This document shows, in pieces, positions 25,898 through 34,679 of a stretch of DNA of 64,000 bases (position 1 is its first letter; every line of letters begins with the position of its first letter). The position numbers and the translations under genes were made by a program. Source of the DNA: Halorubrum cibi (GTDB taxonomy: Archaea; Halobacteriota; Halobacteria; Halobacteriales; Haloferacaceae); the NCBI RefSeq assembly GCF_900182635.1, contig NZ_FXTD01000005.1, positions 62,001 through 126,000 on the forward strand, given 5' to 3'. The notes beneath the pieces were generated by a model. That model saw only the letters and a program-made list of their open reading frames with translations. It was not told where the DNA came from and searched no databases.

Positions 25898-26959
25898 ATG
25901 AACGACTCGCCCGACGCGACCGGCGTCGACGACGCGGCCGACGTCGACGACCCCACGACAGCCGCCGATTCCGCGACCGCCGGCGACGACGCGGTCGGTC
26001 CGGGGGACTCGAACCCGGATCTCGCGGATCGACCCGCGCTGGACGTCGACGCCGCGGCCGACCTGGTGGACCGGCTCGTCGAGAACGTCGAGTCGGTGAT
26101 CGTCGGGAAACGCGAGGCAGTCGAACACGTCCTCGTCACGGTGCTCGCGCGCGGGCACCTGCTCGTCGAGGACGTCCCCGGCGTGGGCAAGACCACGCTG
26201 GCGAAGGCGGTCGCCCGCTCCGTCGACGCCTCCTTCAAGCGCGTCCAGTTCACGCCGGACCTCCTCCCCTCCGACGTCACCGGCGTCAACGTGTTCAACC
26301 AGCGCACCGACGAGTTCGACTTCCGGCCCGGTCCGGTGTTCGCGAACGTCGTGCTCGGCGACGAGATCAACCGTGCCCCCCCGAAGACCCAGTCGGCGCT
26401 TCTCGAGGCGATGGAGGAGAACCAGGTGACGACGGACGGCGTCACCCGGGCGCTTCCGGACCCCTTCTGCGTGATCGCGACCCAGAACGACGTGGAGCCG
26501 GGTCGGACCTACGAGCTGCCGGTCGCCGAGGTCGACCGGTTCACGAAGAAGATCCGGCTCGGCTACCCCGACGTCGAGGCGGAGGCGGCGATCCTCGACC
26601 GGACCGTCGGCGACCACCCGATCGACGCGGTCGAGCCGGTCGCGACCCTCGAGGACGTCCGACGGGCCCGCGCGACCGTCGCGGCCGTCGAGGTCAGGGA
26701 GCCGGTTCGGAACTACGTCGCCCGGCTCGCGGAGTACACGCGCCGAAACGCGGCACTCGGCGTCAGCCCGCGCGGGAGCCTCGCGCTGTTGCGAACCGCA
26801 CAGGTCAGGGCCGTCCTCGACGGTCGCGGCTACGTGGTCCCCGACGACGTCCAGACGGAGGCACCGACGGTGCTCGCCCACCGGATCCGAACCGATGCCG
26901 GCGCGGCCGGCGGCGACGACGTCGTCGCGGAGGCGCTCGACCGCATCCCGGTGGAGTGA
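25898..26959 (+). CDS. moxR: MoxR-type AAA+ ATPase
   Basis: The 353-residue protein has an acidic, low-complexity N-terminus (about 50 residues) and then a MoxR AAA+ core: Walker A in VPGVGKTTLAKAVAR, Walker B in LGDEINRAPPKTQSALLEAMEE, and sensor region VIATQNDVEPGRTYELPVAE. MoxR ATPases act as chaperones that insert cofactors or assemble complexes, usually with a DUF58/VWA partner. The DUF58 gene starts 4 nt after the stop and a transglutaminase-like protein follows. ATG 25898 was chosen; an upstream in-frame start lacks coding bias. Confidence 0.93.
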   Translation: MNDSPDATGVDDAADVDDPTTAADSATAGDDAVGPGDSNPDLADRPALDVDAAADLVDRLVENVESVIVGKREAVEHVLVTVLARGHLLVEDVPGVGKTTLAKAVARSVDASFKRVQFTPDLLPSDVTGVNVFNQRTDEFDFRPGPVFANVVLGDEINRAPPKTQSALLEAMEENQVTTDGVTRALPDPFCVIATQNDVEPGRTYELPVAEVDRFTKKIRLGYPDVEAEAAILDRTVGDHPIDAVEPVATLEDVRRARATVAAVEVREPVRNYVARLAEYTRRNAALGVSPRGSLALLRTAQVRAVLDGRGYVVPDDVQTEAPTVLAHRIRTDAGAAGGDDVVAEALDRIPVE

Positions 26960-26963
26960 GGTG

Positions 26964-28130
26964 ATGTTCGACGCCTCGCTCACCCGTCGCGGTCGAGTCG
27001 TCCTCGCGGTCTGTCTCGCCGGCGCGGTCATGGCCGTCGCTGTCGGGGGGCGGTCGCTCAACGCCGTCGTCCTCCCCGGCGTCGTCGCGCTCGCGGCCGG
27101 CTACGTCCAGATGTCGCGGCTGGAGACGCCGGGAGCCCGCCGGTCGGGGCTCGTCGACGGGTTCGCCGGCGAGGTGCGCGAGGTCCGCGTCGACTTCGAC
27201 GGCGGCGCGCCGGGCGCGCCCGTCGACCGCCCCTTCGTCGCGGACGTCCGCGACCGCCTCGAGGACGGGCTGACCGCCGAACACGCGACGGGCGACGCGG
27301 TCCGGGCCGCCGTGGGAGTCGAGCCGGCGACGTACCGTCTCCGGCTTCTCGAGCGAGGCGAGCGGCGGCTCGGACCGATCGAGGTCCGGGCGACCGACGT
27401 GTTCGGGCTGTTCGAGAGACGTCTCGTCGTCGACGAGCGCGACCGGGTCGTCGTCTACCCCGCGATCCGCGCGATCCCCGCGTGGTTCCGGCGGGGGCTG
27501 TACGCCGACGAGACGCTCGGGTCCAGTCGCCAGCGAGAGGAGTTCGACCGGCTCCGCGAGTACGCGCTCGGGGACTCGCTCCGGGACGTCCACTGGCCGG
27601 CGACGGCCAAACACGACGAGATCGTCGTCAAGGAGTTCGCCGCCGAGACCGACCACCGCCGGGTGTCGATCGCGGGCGAAACGCGCTACTCGGCCGACGC
27701 GGACGCGGCCGACGCGCTCGCGACCGCGACCGCGAGCCTCGCGTGCTCGCTCCTCGACGACGGCGTCCCCGTCGACGTGCGGCTTCCCGCCGGCGAGGTC
27801 GCCGCCGAGCCCGGTCCCCGCGGGCGACGCGAACTCCTCGAGCTCGCCGCACGCACCGGTCCGGGCTCGATCGACGGCGATGCTGACGTCCGGGTCGTCG
27901 CCGGGCGCGACGACGCTCGGATCCTGACCGAGGACCGAACGGTCCGGTTCTCGGAGATGGCGGCCGCGTCGAGCGGATCGAGCGGGAGAGGTCGCGCCCC
28001 GAGCGCCTCGACGGGCTCGAAGGGTCCGGCGGGCTCGACCCCCAGCGACCGCGACGGGGGTCGAACCGGCCGGCGGTCCGAAGCCGTGGCCGGCGACGGA
28101 GGGATCGGCGGCGGAGGGGCCGGGCGATGA
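26964..28130 (+). CDS. DUF58 membrane protein (MoxR partner)
   Basis: This 388-residue protein has two N-terminal membrane helices (residues about 8-45: VVLAVCLAGAVMAVAVGG and LNAVVLPGVVALAAGYV) and a soluble DUF58 domain with the hallmark EFDRLREYALGDSLRDVHW near residue 195, followed by AKHDEIVVKEF. DUF58 proteins carry a degenerate VWA-like fold and act with MoxR and TgpA-like proteins. The C-terminal 60 residues are Gly/Ser-rich. ATG 26964 follows the moxR stop by 4 nt and the stop overlaps the next start by 4 nt, so the three are one operon. Confidence 0.92.
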   Translation: MFDASLTRRGRVVLAVCLAGAVMAVAVGGRSLNAVVLPGVVALAAGYVQMSRLETPGARRSGLVDGFAGEVREVRVDFDGGAPGAPVDRPFVADVRDRLEDGLTAEHATGDAVRAAVGVEPATYRLRLLERGERRLGPIEVRATDVFGLFERRLVVDERDRVVVYPAIRAIPAWFRRGLYADETLGSSRQREEFDRLREYALGDSLRDVHWPATAKHDEIVVKEFAAETDHRRVSIAGETRYSADADAADALATATASLACSLLDDGVPVDVRLPAGEVAAEPGPRGRRELLELAARTGPGSIDGDADVRVVAGRDDARILTEDRTVRFSEMAAASSGSSGRGRAPSASTGSKGPAGSTPSDRDGGRTGRRSEAVAGDGGIGGGGAGR

Positions 28131-30400
28131 CGCGCCGAACGCCCGACGAGTCGACCAGGACGCCCCCCGATACCGGGCCGTTCGACGCGATCCCGGGCGG
28201 CCTCACGGAGCCCGCCGCGCTCGGAGTCGCCGTCGCCGCCGTCGCGTACGTGAGCGCGTTCGCCGCGGTCACGAACGTGGTCGGCGGAACGGCGAGGCTG
28301 CTGGCGGTCGTCGCGGTCGCCGCCGTCTGCGGGGCGACGCTGGCGCGGACCGTCTCACCGCGGAGCGCGATCCGGCTGACGGTCGCGCTCTTCGTCGCCG
28401 GGCTGGTCGGGTACTACCTCACGATCCCCGGCAGCCGCGTCGCGCTCGGCTCGCTCGGGGCCGTCGCCCTCGACGTGGTCTCGCTCCTGACCGGGCTCTC
28501 CGTGCTCCGGCTCGTGGCGGTCGACGTGTGGGTACTCGTGATCGCGCCCGTCCCGACGTTCCTCGTGGCGTACCTCGCCGGGCGCGGCCGTCACGTCGCC
28601 GCCGTCACGGTGGCCGGCGGGACCCTCGGGTTCTTCGTGCTCACCGGCGACGCGGGCGACGCGGTGACGCTCGCGGGGGTCGTCGGCGTCGCGCTCGCGG
28701 TCGGGCTCTCGACCGTGTCGGTCCCCGGCGGGATCCGGAGCCACGGCGGGACCCTCGCGACGGTGCTCGCGGTGATGGTGCTCGCGAGCGCGACGGTGAC
28801 CGTGTTGCCGGCGGGCGCCGCACAGCCGTGGGCCGTCGACCGAGGCGCGCCGGGACTGGAGTCGAGCGTCGTCGGCGGCGACGAGCTCGATATCGTGGGG
28901 ACGACGCAGCTCTCGCCCGAGGTGCGGTTCACGATGGAGAGTCCGGTCGAGCGGAACTGGCACGTGGCGTCGTACGACACCTACACCGGCGACGGGTGGG
29001 TCAGGTCGGGCGAGGAGCGGCCGCTCGACGGGCGGCTGTCGGGGCCGCCGGGGGACGCGAAGACGGTCGAGTCGACGTTCACGGCCGAGACCGACCTGGA
29101 GACGATCCCCGCGCCGTGGCAGGCGGTCGCCGTCGGCGGGGTCATCGGGGAGGCGGCCCAGGTCGACGAGCGCGGGACGATCCACCCCGGCGGACCGATA
29201 CTCGAGGGCGACCGGGTCGCCGTCGAGAGCCGGGTCCTCGACGCCTCGCCGGCGGAGCTCCGGAACGCGAGCACCGACTACGACCCGGCGATCGAGGAGC
29301 GGTACACCCAGCTCCCCGAGAGCACGCCCGACCGCGTGGGCGAGCGGACCGCGGAGATACTCTCTGACGCGGACGCCGAGAATCCCTACGACCAGGCGAC
29401 CGCGATCGAGTCGCACCTGATCGAGGAGTACGACTACTCGCTGACGATAGACCGCCCCGAGGGCGACATCGCGGACGCGTTCCTCTTCGAGATGACGGCC
29501 GGCTACTGTACGTACTTCGCGACGACGATGGTCGCGATGTTGCGCTCACAGGACATGCCCGCGCGGCTCGAGACCGGCTACACGAGCGGCCAGCAGGTGG
29601 GTTCCGACGAATACGTGGTCCGGGGACAGAACGCCCACACGTGGGTGTCGGTGTACTTCCCGGAGCACGGGTGGGTCGAGTTCGACCCGACGCCGGGCGC
29701 GGAGCGCGACCTCGCCCGCTCGATCAGGCTCGCGGAGGCCCGCTCGGACGGCGTCGAGGGGATCGACACCAACAGCTCCGGCTTCGAGATCTCCACCGTC
29801 GTCCAGGAGGAGCCGACCCGCTTCCCGGACGCGAACGCAACCGAGAACGGGACGGTCGACGACGGGAACGCGTCGTTCGACGGGACGAGCTCGACCGTGA
29901 ACGATTCCGTGTCGGAGGAGGCGCGTCCCGACCGGGGCACGTTCGACACCGCGGCCGCCGATGACGGCGGCCCCTCGCTCCCCTCGCGGGAGGTCCTCGG
30001 ATACTGGCTCCTCGTCGCGATCGTCGCGACCGCGGGCGCGCGCCACGTCGGCGCGACCGACCGGGCGTACCGCGCCGCGCGGATACGACTGCCGGGTCGG
30101 TCGCGGACGCCGCGTTCGGACGCGAAACGCGCCTTCGCGGACCTCGAGCGGATCCTCTCGCGGCGGTACCGCGAGCGTCGCGCGGGCGAGACGCCGCGAG
30201 CGTACCTCGAGGCGCTCCGCGAGCGCGGCGTCGACGATCGGGTCCACGCGGTGGGCGAGGCGTACGAGCGGGCGGCGTACGCCGGGGACGTGACCCGCGA
30301 GGAGGCCGACGCGGCGAGGCGGGCGGTGCGACGGATCGCGCTGGAGTCGACCCCTCTCGTCGGCCGGTTCTTCGAGGAGGAGTCGACCACTGAGGAGTGA
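28127..30400 (+). CDS. TgpA-like transglutaminase-domain membrane protein
   Basis: This 757-residue protein has an N-terminal block of about seven membrane helices (DUF3488-like), then an external transglutaminase-like cysteine peptidase domain with the triad in AGYCTYFATTMVAML (Cys), NAHTWVSVYF (His) and WVEFDPTPG (Asp), a low-complexity acidic linker, another membrane helix (residues about 620-640), and a cytosolic DUF4129-like C-terminus with GETPRAYLEALRERGVDD. It is the third gene of a moxR-DUF58-tgpA operon, overlapping the DUF58 gene by ATGA. The physiological substrate is unknown. Confidence 0.93.
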   Translation: MTRRTPDESTRTPPDTGPFDAIPGGLTEPAALGVAVAAVAYVSAFAAVTNVVGGTARLLAVVAVAAVCGATLARTVSPRSAIRLTVALFVAGLVGYYLTIPGSRVALGSLGAVALDVVSLLTGLSVLRLVAVDVWVLVIAPVPTFLVAYLAGRGRHVAAVTVAGGTLGFFVLTGDAGDAVTLAGVVGVALAVGLSTVSVPGGIRSHGGTLATVLAVMVLASATVTVLPAGAAQPWAVDRGAPGLESSVVGGDELDIVGTTQLSPEVRFTMESPVERNWHVASYDTYTGDGWVRSGEERPLDGRLSGPPGDAKTVESTFTAETDLETIPAPWQAVAVGGVIGEAAQVDERGTIHPGGPILEGDRVAVESRVLDASPAELRNASTDYDPAIEERYTQLPESTPDRVGERTAEILSDADAENPYDQATAIESHLIEEYDYSLTIDRPEGDIADAFLFEMTAGYCTYFATTMVAMLRSQDMPARLETGYTSGQQVGSDEYVVRGQNAHTWVSVYFPEHGWVEFDPTPGAERDLARSIRLAEARSDGVEGIDTNSSGFEISTVVQEEPTRFPDANATENGTVDDGNASFDGTSSTVNDSVSEEARPDRGTFDTAAADDGGPSLPSREVLGYWLLVAIVATAGARHVGATDRAYRAARIRLPGRSRTPRSDAKRAFADLERILSRRYRERRAGETPRAYLEALRERGVDDRVHAVGEAYERAAYAGDVTREEADAARRAVRRIALESTPLVGRFFEEESTTEE

Positions 30401-30796
<396 letters not shown>

Positions 30797-30928
30797 CCGC
30801 CACCTGAGTACCCGTCGTCGAGCGCTTTTCACCGTTTTTCACGTTCGGCGAGCCGTGCGGCCGTTCCCCCTAGGGGCCGGTCGTCATCGGTGCGACGACC
30901 GTTCTCGGGAGGAGAGAGACGATCGCAT

Positions 30929-31792
30929 TCAGAACAGGAGCGCCGCGCGCCCGACGACGAACGCCGCCGTCGCGAGGAAGGTCCCGTACTTGAAGCGGCT
31001 CTGTGCGGTGGTCGGGTCCGAAAAGCCCTCGTAGCAGGCGTACAGCATCACCGCGTCCGCGACCGCGACGACGACGAGGTAGATAGCACCGAAGGTGCCG
31101 AGGAGGTACGGGAGCGGGCTGACAGCGACGGCGACGGCGAGGGTTCCGGCCCCGACCCACAGCGCTCGGCGCTCGCCGATCGCGACGGGAAGCGTCCGGA
31201 GCCCCTCCTCGCGGTCGCCGGCGAGGTCCTCGACGTCCTTTATCACTTCGCGGGTGAACGTCGAGAGCGCGGCCAGCGCGGCCAGCGCAAACGGGGCCTC
31301 GAGGCTCCCGACGGCCGCCCCGCCGAAGAGGAACGTCGAGCCGACGAGGTAGGAGACGAGGGCGTTCCCGAGCCCCGGCGTTCCCTTGAACACCGTGGTG
31401 TAGGTGACGAGCGCGACCAGGTTGACCGCGGCGATGGCGAGGGCCGCGACCGGCAGCAGCGCGGCGAGACCGATCGCGAGGCCGAAGAGCGCCACCGAGA
31501 ACGCGAACGCGCCACGCGGGGAGACCGCGCCGCGCGGTATCGGGCGGTCCGGTCGGTTGATCGCGTCGATCTCGCGGTCGAAGTAGTCGTTGATCGCGTT
31601 GCCGGCGGCGACCGCGACCGCGGTCGTGACCACCGCCACCGCCGCGACGAGCGTCGCGTCGCCGATCCCGGCCACGAACGCGCCGGTGGCCGTCAACACG
31701 CCGGCGGCGACGCAGTTCCCCGGCCGCGTCAGCTCCAGTAGCCCGCGTAACGTGTCTTTCAACTCGTTTCCGTCCACCGGCGCACGCGACAT
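30929..31792 (-). CDS. Digeranylgeranylglyceryl phosphate synthase (UbiA family)
   Basis: This 287-residue membrane prenyltransferase adds the second geranylgeranyl chain to geranylgeranylglyceryl phosphate in archaeal lipid synthesis. UbiA signatures are the first Asp-rich motif [17 protein letters not shown] with the following DRPIPRGAV, and the second [17 protein letters not shown]. About eight membrane helices are seen. The ATG at 31792 gives [15 protein letters not shown]; a longer upstream frame is less likely. It is divergent from the actin homologue with a 120-nt spacer. Confidence 0.92.
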   Translation of the reverse strand: MSRAPVDGNELKDTLRGLLELTRPGNCVAAGVLTATGAFVAGIGDATLVAAVAVVTTAVAVAAGNAINDYFDREIDAINRPDRPIPRGAVSPRGAFAFSVALFGLAIGLAALLPVAALAIAAVNLVALVTYTTVFKGTPGLGNALVSYLVGSTFLFGGAAVGSLEAPFALAALAALSTFTREVIKDVEDLAGDREEGLRTLPVAIGERRALWVGAGTLAVAVAVSPLPYLLGTFGAIYLVVVAVADAVMLYACYEGFSDPTTAQSRFKYGTFLATAAFVVGRAALLF

Positions 31793-31884
31793 AAACGACG
31801 CGGGATCGGTCCGGCCACCGACGACGCGGGCTCCGGTCACTCGACGAACGGGTCGACGGGGATTCGATCCCCCTGGCGCTCACT

Positions 31885-31896
31885 AACGTTTATGCC
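31885..31896 (+). promoter_or_regulatory. TATA box of actin-homologue gene
   Basis: AACGTTTATGCC is centred about 28 nt upstream of the ATG at 31919, which selects this ATG over two upstream in-frame ATGs that overlap the promoter. Confidence 0.55.
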
Positions 31897-31918
31897 ATGT
31901 GGAATGAAACGGACGCAC

Positions 31919-32962
31919 ATGGCTAAAGGCCTGGACGTCGGTACGATGAACATCCTCTCGGGGCGACAGGAGGGCTCCGAGACCGTGTTCGTACAGCAGC
32001 GCAACTCGTTCGTCGAGATCGAGTACAGCGATATGGCCGAACAGATGCTCTCCCGAAGCGAGGTCCTCCACATCCGGAAGGACGACAAGGTGTACGTCGT
32101 CGGCGACGACGCGCTCAACTTCGCGAACATCTTCAACAAGGAAACGCGGCGGCCGATGCAACACGGGATCTTATCGAGCGACGAGTCCTCGGCGATCCCG
32201 ATGATCAAACTCATCACCGAGCAGGTCGTCGGCGAGCCCTCCCGCCCCAACGAGCGGCTGTTCTACTCCAGCCCCGCCGACCCGATCGACTCGCCGCTCA
32301 CGACGCTGTATCACGAGAAGACGCTCGAGTCGATGCTCGGCGACATGGGATACGACCCCGAGCCGATCAACGAGGGGATGGCCGTCATCTACTCCGAGCT
32401 CGCCGACAACAACTTCACGGGGCTCGGGATCAGCTTCGGCGCGGGGATGACGAACGTCTGTCTCGCCTACTACGCCGTGCCCGTGATGAAGTTCTCCATC
32501 GCCCGCGGGGGCGACTGGGTCGACGAGCAGACCGCGCAGGCGACCGGGACGCCCGTCGACAAGGTCACGAGCATCAAGGAGGACGACTTCGAGCTCGACT
32601 TCCGCACGGACGTCGGCGGCGTCGAGGGCGCGCTCGCCATCTACTACGAGAACTTACTCGATTACGTCATCGAGAACATCACGCGCGAGGTCGACGAGGA
32701 GGACGTCGAGGAGGGCCTCGACGTGCCCGTCGTCGTCACCGGCGGCACCTCCAGCCCGAACGGCTTCGAGGACCTCTTCGCCGACCACCTCGCGGACGCG
32801 AACATCCCGTTCTCGATAAGCGGCGTCCGCTCGCCCGACGAGCCGATGTACAGCGTCGCCAGCGGCGCACTGGTGGCGGCCCGCTCCGAGGAGGGCGCGG
32901 ACGGCGACGCCGGCTCCGCGGAGACGGAGGCGGCCGAGGCGTCCCCCGAGTCCGAGGACTGA
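31919..32962 (+). CDS. Actin-superfamily protein of the salactin/volactin group
   Basis: The 347-residue protein begins [15 protein letters not shown], an actin/ParM-like phosphate 1 loop (D-x-G-T). Further family features are the second phosphate loop [18 protein letters not shown] near residue 180 and an adenosine-site segment [17 protein letters not shown] near residue 275. This matches the haloarchaeal actin homologues described as salactin in Halobacterium and volactin in Haloferax, which form dynamic filaments and affect cell shape or division; I infer orthology from the N-terminal and Gly-rich motifs. The C-terminal tail is acidic and low complexity. It is a single gene next to the DGGGP synthase. 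Confidence 0.9.
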   Translation: MAKGLDVGTMNILSGRQEGSETVFVQQRNSFVEIEYSDMAEQMLSRSEVLHIRKDDKVYVVGDDALNFANIFNKETRRPMQHGILSSDESSAIPMIKLITEQVVGEPSRPNERLFYSSPADPIDSPLTTLYHEKTLESMLGDMGYDPEPINEGMAVIYSELADNNFTGLGISFGAGMTNVCLAYYAVPVMKFSIARGGDWVDEQTAQATGTPVDKVTSIKEDDFELDFRTDVGGVEGALAIYYENLLDYVIENITREVDEEDVEEGLDVPVVVTGGTSSPNGFEDLFADHLADANIPFSISGVRSPDEPMYSVASGALVAARSEEGADGDAGSAETEAAEASPESED

Positions 32963-33128
32963 CCGGGACGACCGTCCTCGCCCGCCCTCGCCCGCGCCCT
33001 TCCGATCGGTTCCCGGTTTCACCTCCCGTGAGCCGAGGCCACGCCGACGTCGTTCACGTATCGACGGCGTTCGTGCGGCGGCAACGTTCGAAACTACACG
33101 AACAATTATTAAGGATAGTGGCCTAGGA

Positions 33129-33363
33129 GTGAGTGTGGCATCCGTAGTACACGACTGATCGGCGATCGGAACCCGACCCGGCGGGTGCGGTTCCCGTCGG
33201 GCGCGGAGATCACGAGACGGACGACACGGACGACGAACTACCGACGGCGGCCGAGGCGGTCGCGCGGGCGGCCGCGACGTTCGACCCGACGGACACGCGA
33301 CGGATCCCGAACGGGACCGACGAGTGGAACGGGTACGCGGGGTCGTGTCACGTGGAGGAGTGA
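33129..33363 (+). pseudogene. Possible degraded small acidic protein gene
   Basis: A TATA-like AATTATTAAGG (33103-33113) precedes GTG codons at 33129/33135, but the frame they open ends after nine codons at 33158. From 33148 another frame runs open for 71 codons with strong haloarchaeal coding bias and ends EWNGYAGSCHVEE, yet has no ATG, GTG or TTG. A single frameshift between about 33150 and 33205 would join them. It could also be a functional small gene with an unusual start. I do not recognise the product. Confidence 0.3.
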
Positions 33364-33413
33364 CCTCACGTCGGACCCTTTTAGACGCCCGAACGAGTAG
33401 CGCCGAACGGCCG

Positions 33414-33497
33414 ATGACGATCCACCGCTCCGAGCCGGACTCGGCACCCGGCCACGACGAGCCCTATGAGTGCCGAGGCCGCCATTTTCGACGGTAG
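33414..33497 (+). pseudogene. Truncated small rubrerythrin-like protein remnant
   Basis: An ATG at 33414, about 30 nt after TTTTAGACGCC, opens a 27-codon frame ending DEPYECRGRHFRR. The PYEC segment resembles the first half of the CxxC knuckle in small haloarchaeal rubrerythrin-like zinc proteins, but no second CxxC follows. The frame is broken off inside the 15-bp direct repeat at 33467-33481, and a matching ECRGR sequence continues at the second repeat copy (34386). It may therefore be a gene split by the VapBC-bearing insert. This is an inference. Confidence 0.3.
33467..33481. repeat. 15-bp direct repeat, left copy
   Basis: TGAGTGCCGAGGCCG occurs here and again at 34386-34400. The two copies enclose the toxin-antitoxin pair; the spacing start-to-start is 919 nt. 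It looks like a target-site or recombination duplication. Confidence 0.7.
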
Positions 33498-33608
33498 AAG
33501 GGATTTCTGAGGACATCTGGTTGTGGCCACGGTAGACCTAAGCCCCAGTCAGGTTCTCGCCGAACAGGCAGACACGGATTTAAGAACGTTGCCGAGCAAT
33601 CGTGTTTC

Positions 33609-33860
33609 ATGGCCGCCGAAATTTCCGACCGGGTTCGAGAAATCGCTGAGGCTCGCGGCCTTCCGGAGTCCGAGGTATTCGAGCGGGCACTCGAACGCGG
33701 TCTCGAAGACCTGTTGGAGGACCTCGTTCTCGCGCGGTACCTCGACGGCGAGCTCGATCGCGAGGAGGCCATCGATCGCGTCGGTCGGACGAAAGTCGAG
33801 CGAGCGGACCGAGAGCGCGAGGTCGTCGAGGAAGACGTCGACTGGGGCCTGAACGCGTGA
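33609..33860 (+). CDS. VapB-like antitoxin
   Basis: This 83-residue acidic protein starts MAAEISDRVREIAEARGLPESEVFERALERGLEDLLEDL, a short helical antitoxin layout, and ends in an extended charged tail that would wrap the toxin (DREREVVEEDVDW). Antitoxins of this type pair with DUF3368/PIN toxins. The stop overlaps the toxin start by 4 nt (GTGA at 33857-33860). Codon use is less GC-rich than that of the neighbours. DNA-binding autoregulation is likely but no operator is obvious. Confidence 0.75.
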   Translation: MAAEISDRVREIAEARGLPESEVFERALERGLEDLLEDLVLARYLDGELDREEAIDRVGRTKVERADREREVVEEDVDWGLNA

Positions 33861-34325
33861 CGCTTGCGGCTGTCTCGGACGCTGGACCGCTCATTCACCT
33901 CGCCGAAATCGGTTCACTCGAACTCCTCGCGACGTTCGACACACTCCTCGTTCCAGAAACGGTGTACGAGGAGATCGACGCCGGTGGTGTTCCAGACGGG
34001 TTGGCCGACCTCTCGTACGAACTCGTCGAAGCCGACGAAAGCCGAGTCGGAACTGAAGAACTGGACGCCGGAGAACGCGCCGCGATCGCGGTCGCTGAAG
34101 GGGGGAATTGTTCTCCTAACCAACGACCTCGCCGCCCGAGAGACGGCATCCGACGCAGGCGTCGAAGTGCGCGGTTCTATCGGCGTCATCGCGCTCGGTT
34201 ACGGCCGCGGATCGCTCGACAGGGACGAAGCGGCATCGCGTATGCGAGCACTCCAGCGTGAGACGAGTCTCTTCGTGACCGAAGCGGTTGTGGAGCGCGG
34301 CATCCAGATGCTGGACGACCAGTAG
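33857..34325 (+). pseudogene. Frameshifted VapC/PIN-domain (DUF3368) toxin
   Basis: The gene starts with GTG overlapping the antitoxin stop. The first 83 codons give a PIN N-terminal half, with the catalytic Asp in AAVSDAGPLIHLAEIG and a Glu in VYEEIDAG. At the run of six G (34100-34105) the frame shifts; the remaining half continues in the next frame as IVLLTNDLAARETA, with the second acidic site, GVEVRGSIGVIALGY and a C-terminal helix ending MLDDQ at 34325. Removing one G restores a single PIN protein of about 155 residues. PIN toxins are Mg-dependent RNases that usually cut tRNA or rRNA. The gene is inactive as written unless frameshifting occurs or the G-run is a sequencing error. Confidence 0.8.
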
Positions 34326-34385
34326 CGGGACGAGCGGCTCTATAGACGCGCTAAACACATTCACTAATGGATAGATCGTGAGTCG

Positions 34386-34400
34386 TGAGTGCCGAGGCCG
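34386..34400. repeat. 15-bp direct repeat, right copy
   Basis: This is the second exact copy of TGAGTGCCGAGGCCG (first at 33467-33481). After it the sequence reads GACGAGTGTAG, so the codons Glu-Cys-Arg-Gly-Arg-Arg-Val-stop are open in the frame corresponding to the left remnant. Confidence 0.7.
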
Positions 34401-34425
34401 ACGAGTGTAGGACCACCGTTCGTCC

Positions 34426-34465
34426 TTTGACATCCACCCGCGCCTGAAGACGTGGGAATCCCACG
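34426..34465. mobile_element. Possible end of an IS200/IS605 (TnpB-type) element
   Basis: The sequence TTTGACATCCACCCGCG followed by CCTGAAGACGTGGG and the hairpin CGTGGG-AAT-CCCACG (34451-34465) resembles the ends left by TnpB-carrying elements in haloarchaea. No transposase gene is present, so it would be only a remnant. Recognition is from memory and uncertain. Confidence 0.35.
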
Positions 34466-34469
34466 GCAC

Positions 34470-34679
34470 CGCGCCGATAACTCTCGGAAAGCGCGTTTAG
34501 AGGACGTTTTTCCCGGCGAGTCACGGAGTCGTCTCTCGTTCGTTCAACTGGCTTGGAAGGTATCCATTCCGCCGGCGACGTATGGTCCGTCCAACCTTCT
34601 TTTGAGAGCACAACATATAAATATGCTAGCGGATAACAATAGATTAGATGAGTCTAATTAATATATTCGGCGCCATTAT
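34470..34679. other. AT-rich spacer upstream of znuABC
   Basis: There is no gene of note here. The last 70 nt are very AT-rich and hold two TATA-like elements (34615-34624 and 34655-34667) and a palindrome, described separately. Confidence 0.5.
34615..34667 (+). promoter_or_regulatory. Promoter and candidate metal-responsive operator of znuA
   Basis: Two TATA-like elements (ATATAAATAT at 34615 and TTAATATATT at 34658) precede the ATG at 34680. Between them lies the inverted repeat ATTAGA-TGAG-TCTAAT (34643-34658), placed at the transcription start expected from the upstream TATA box. This location and form fit a repressor site of a DtxR/MntR-like or Fur-like metal regulator; the regulator itself is not in the window. 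Confidence 0.5.

Noticed and set aside
31855-31875. A sequence resembling a tRNA T-arm (GGGGATTCGATCCCC)
   Set aside because: No acceptor, D or anticodon stem can be matched around it; it is part of the actin-gene upstream region.
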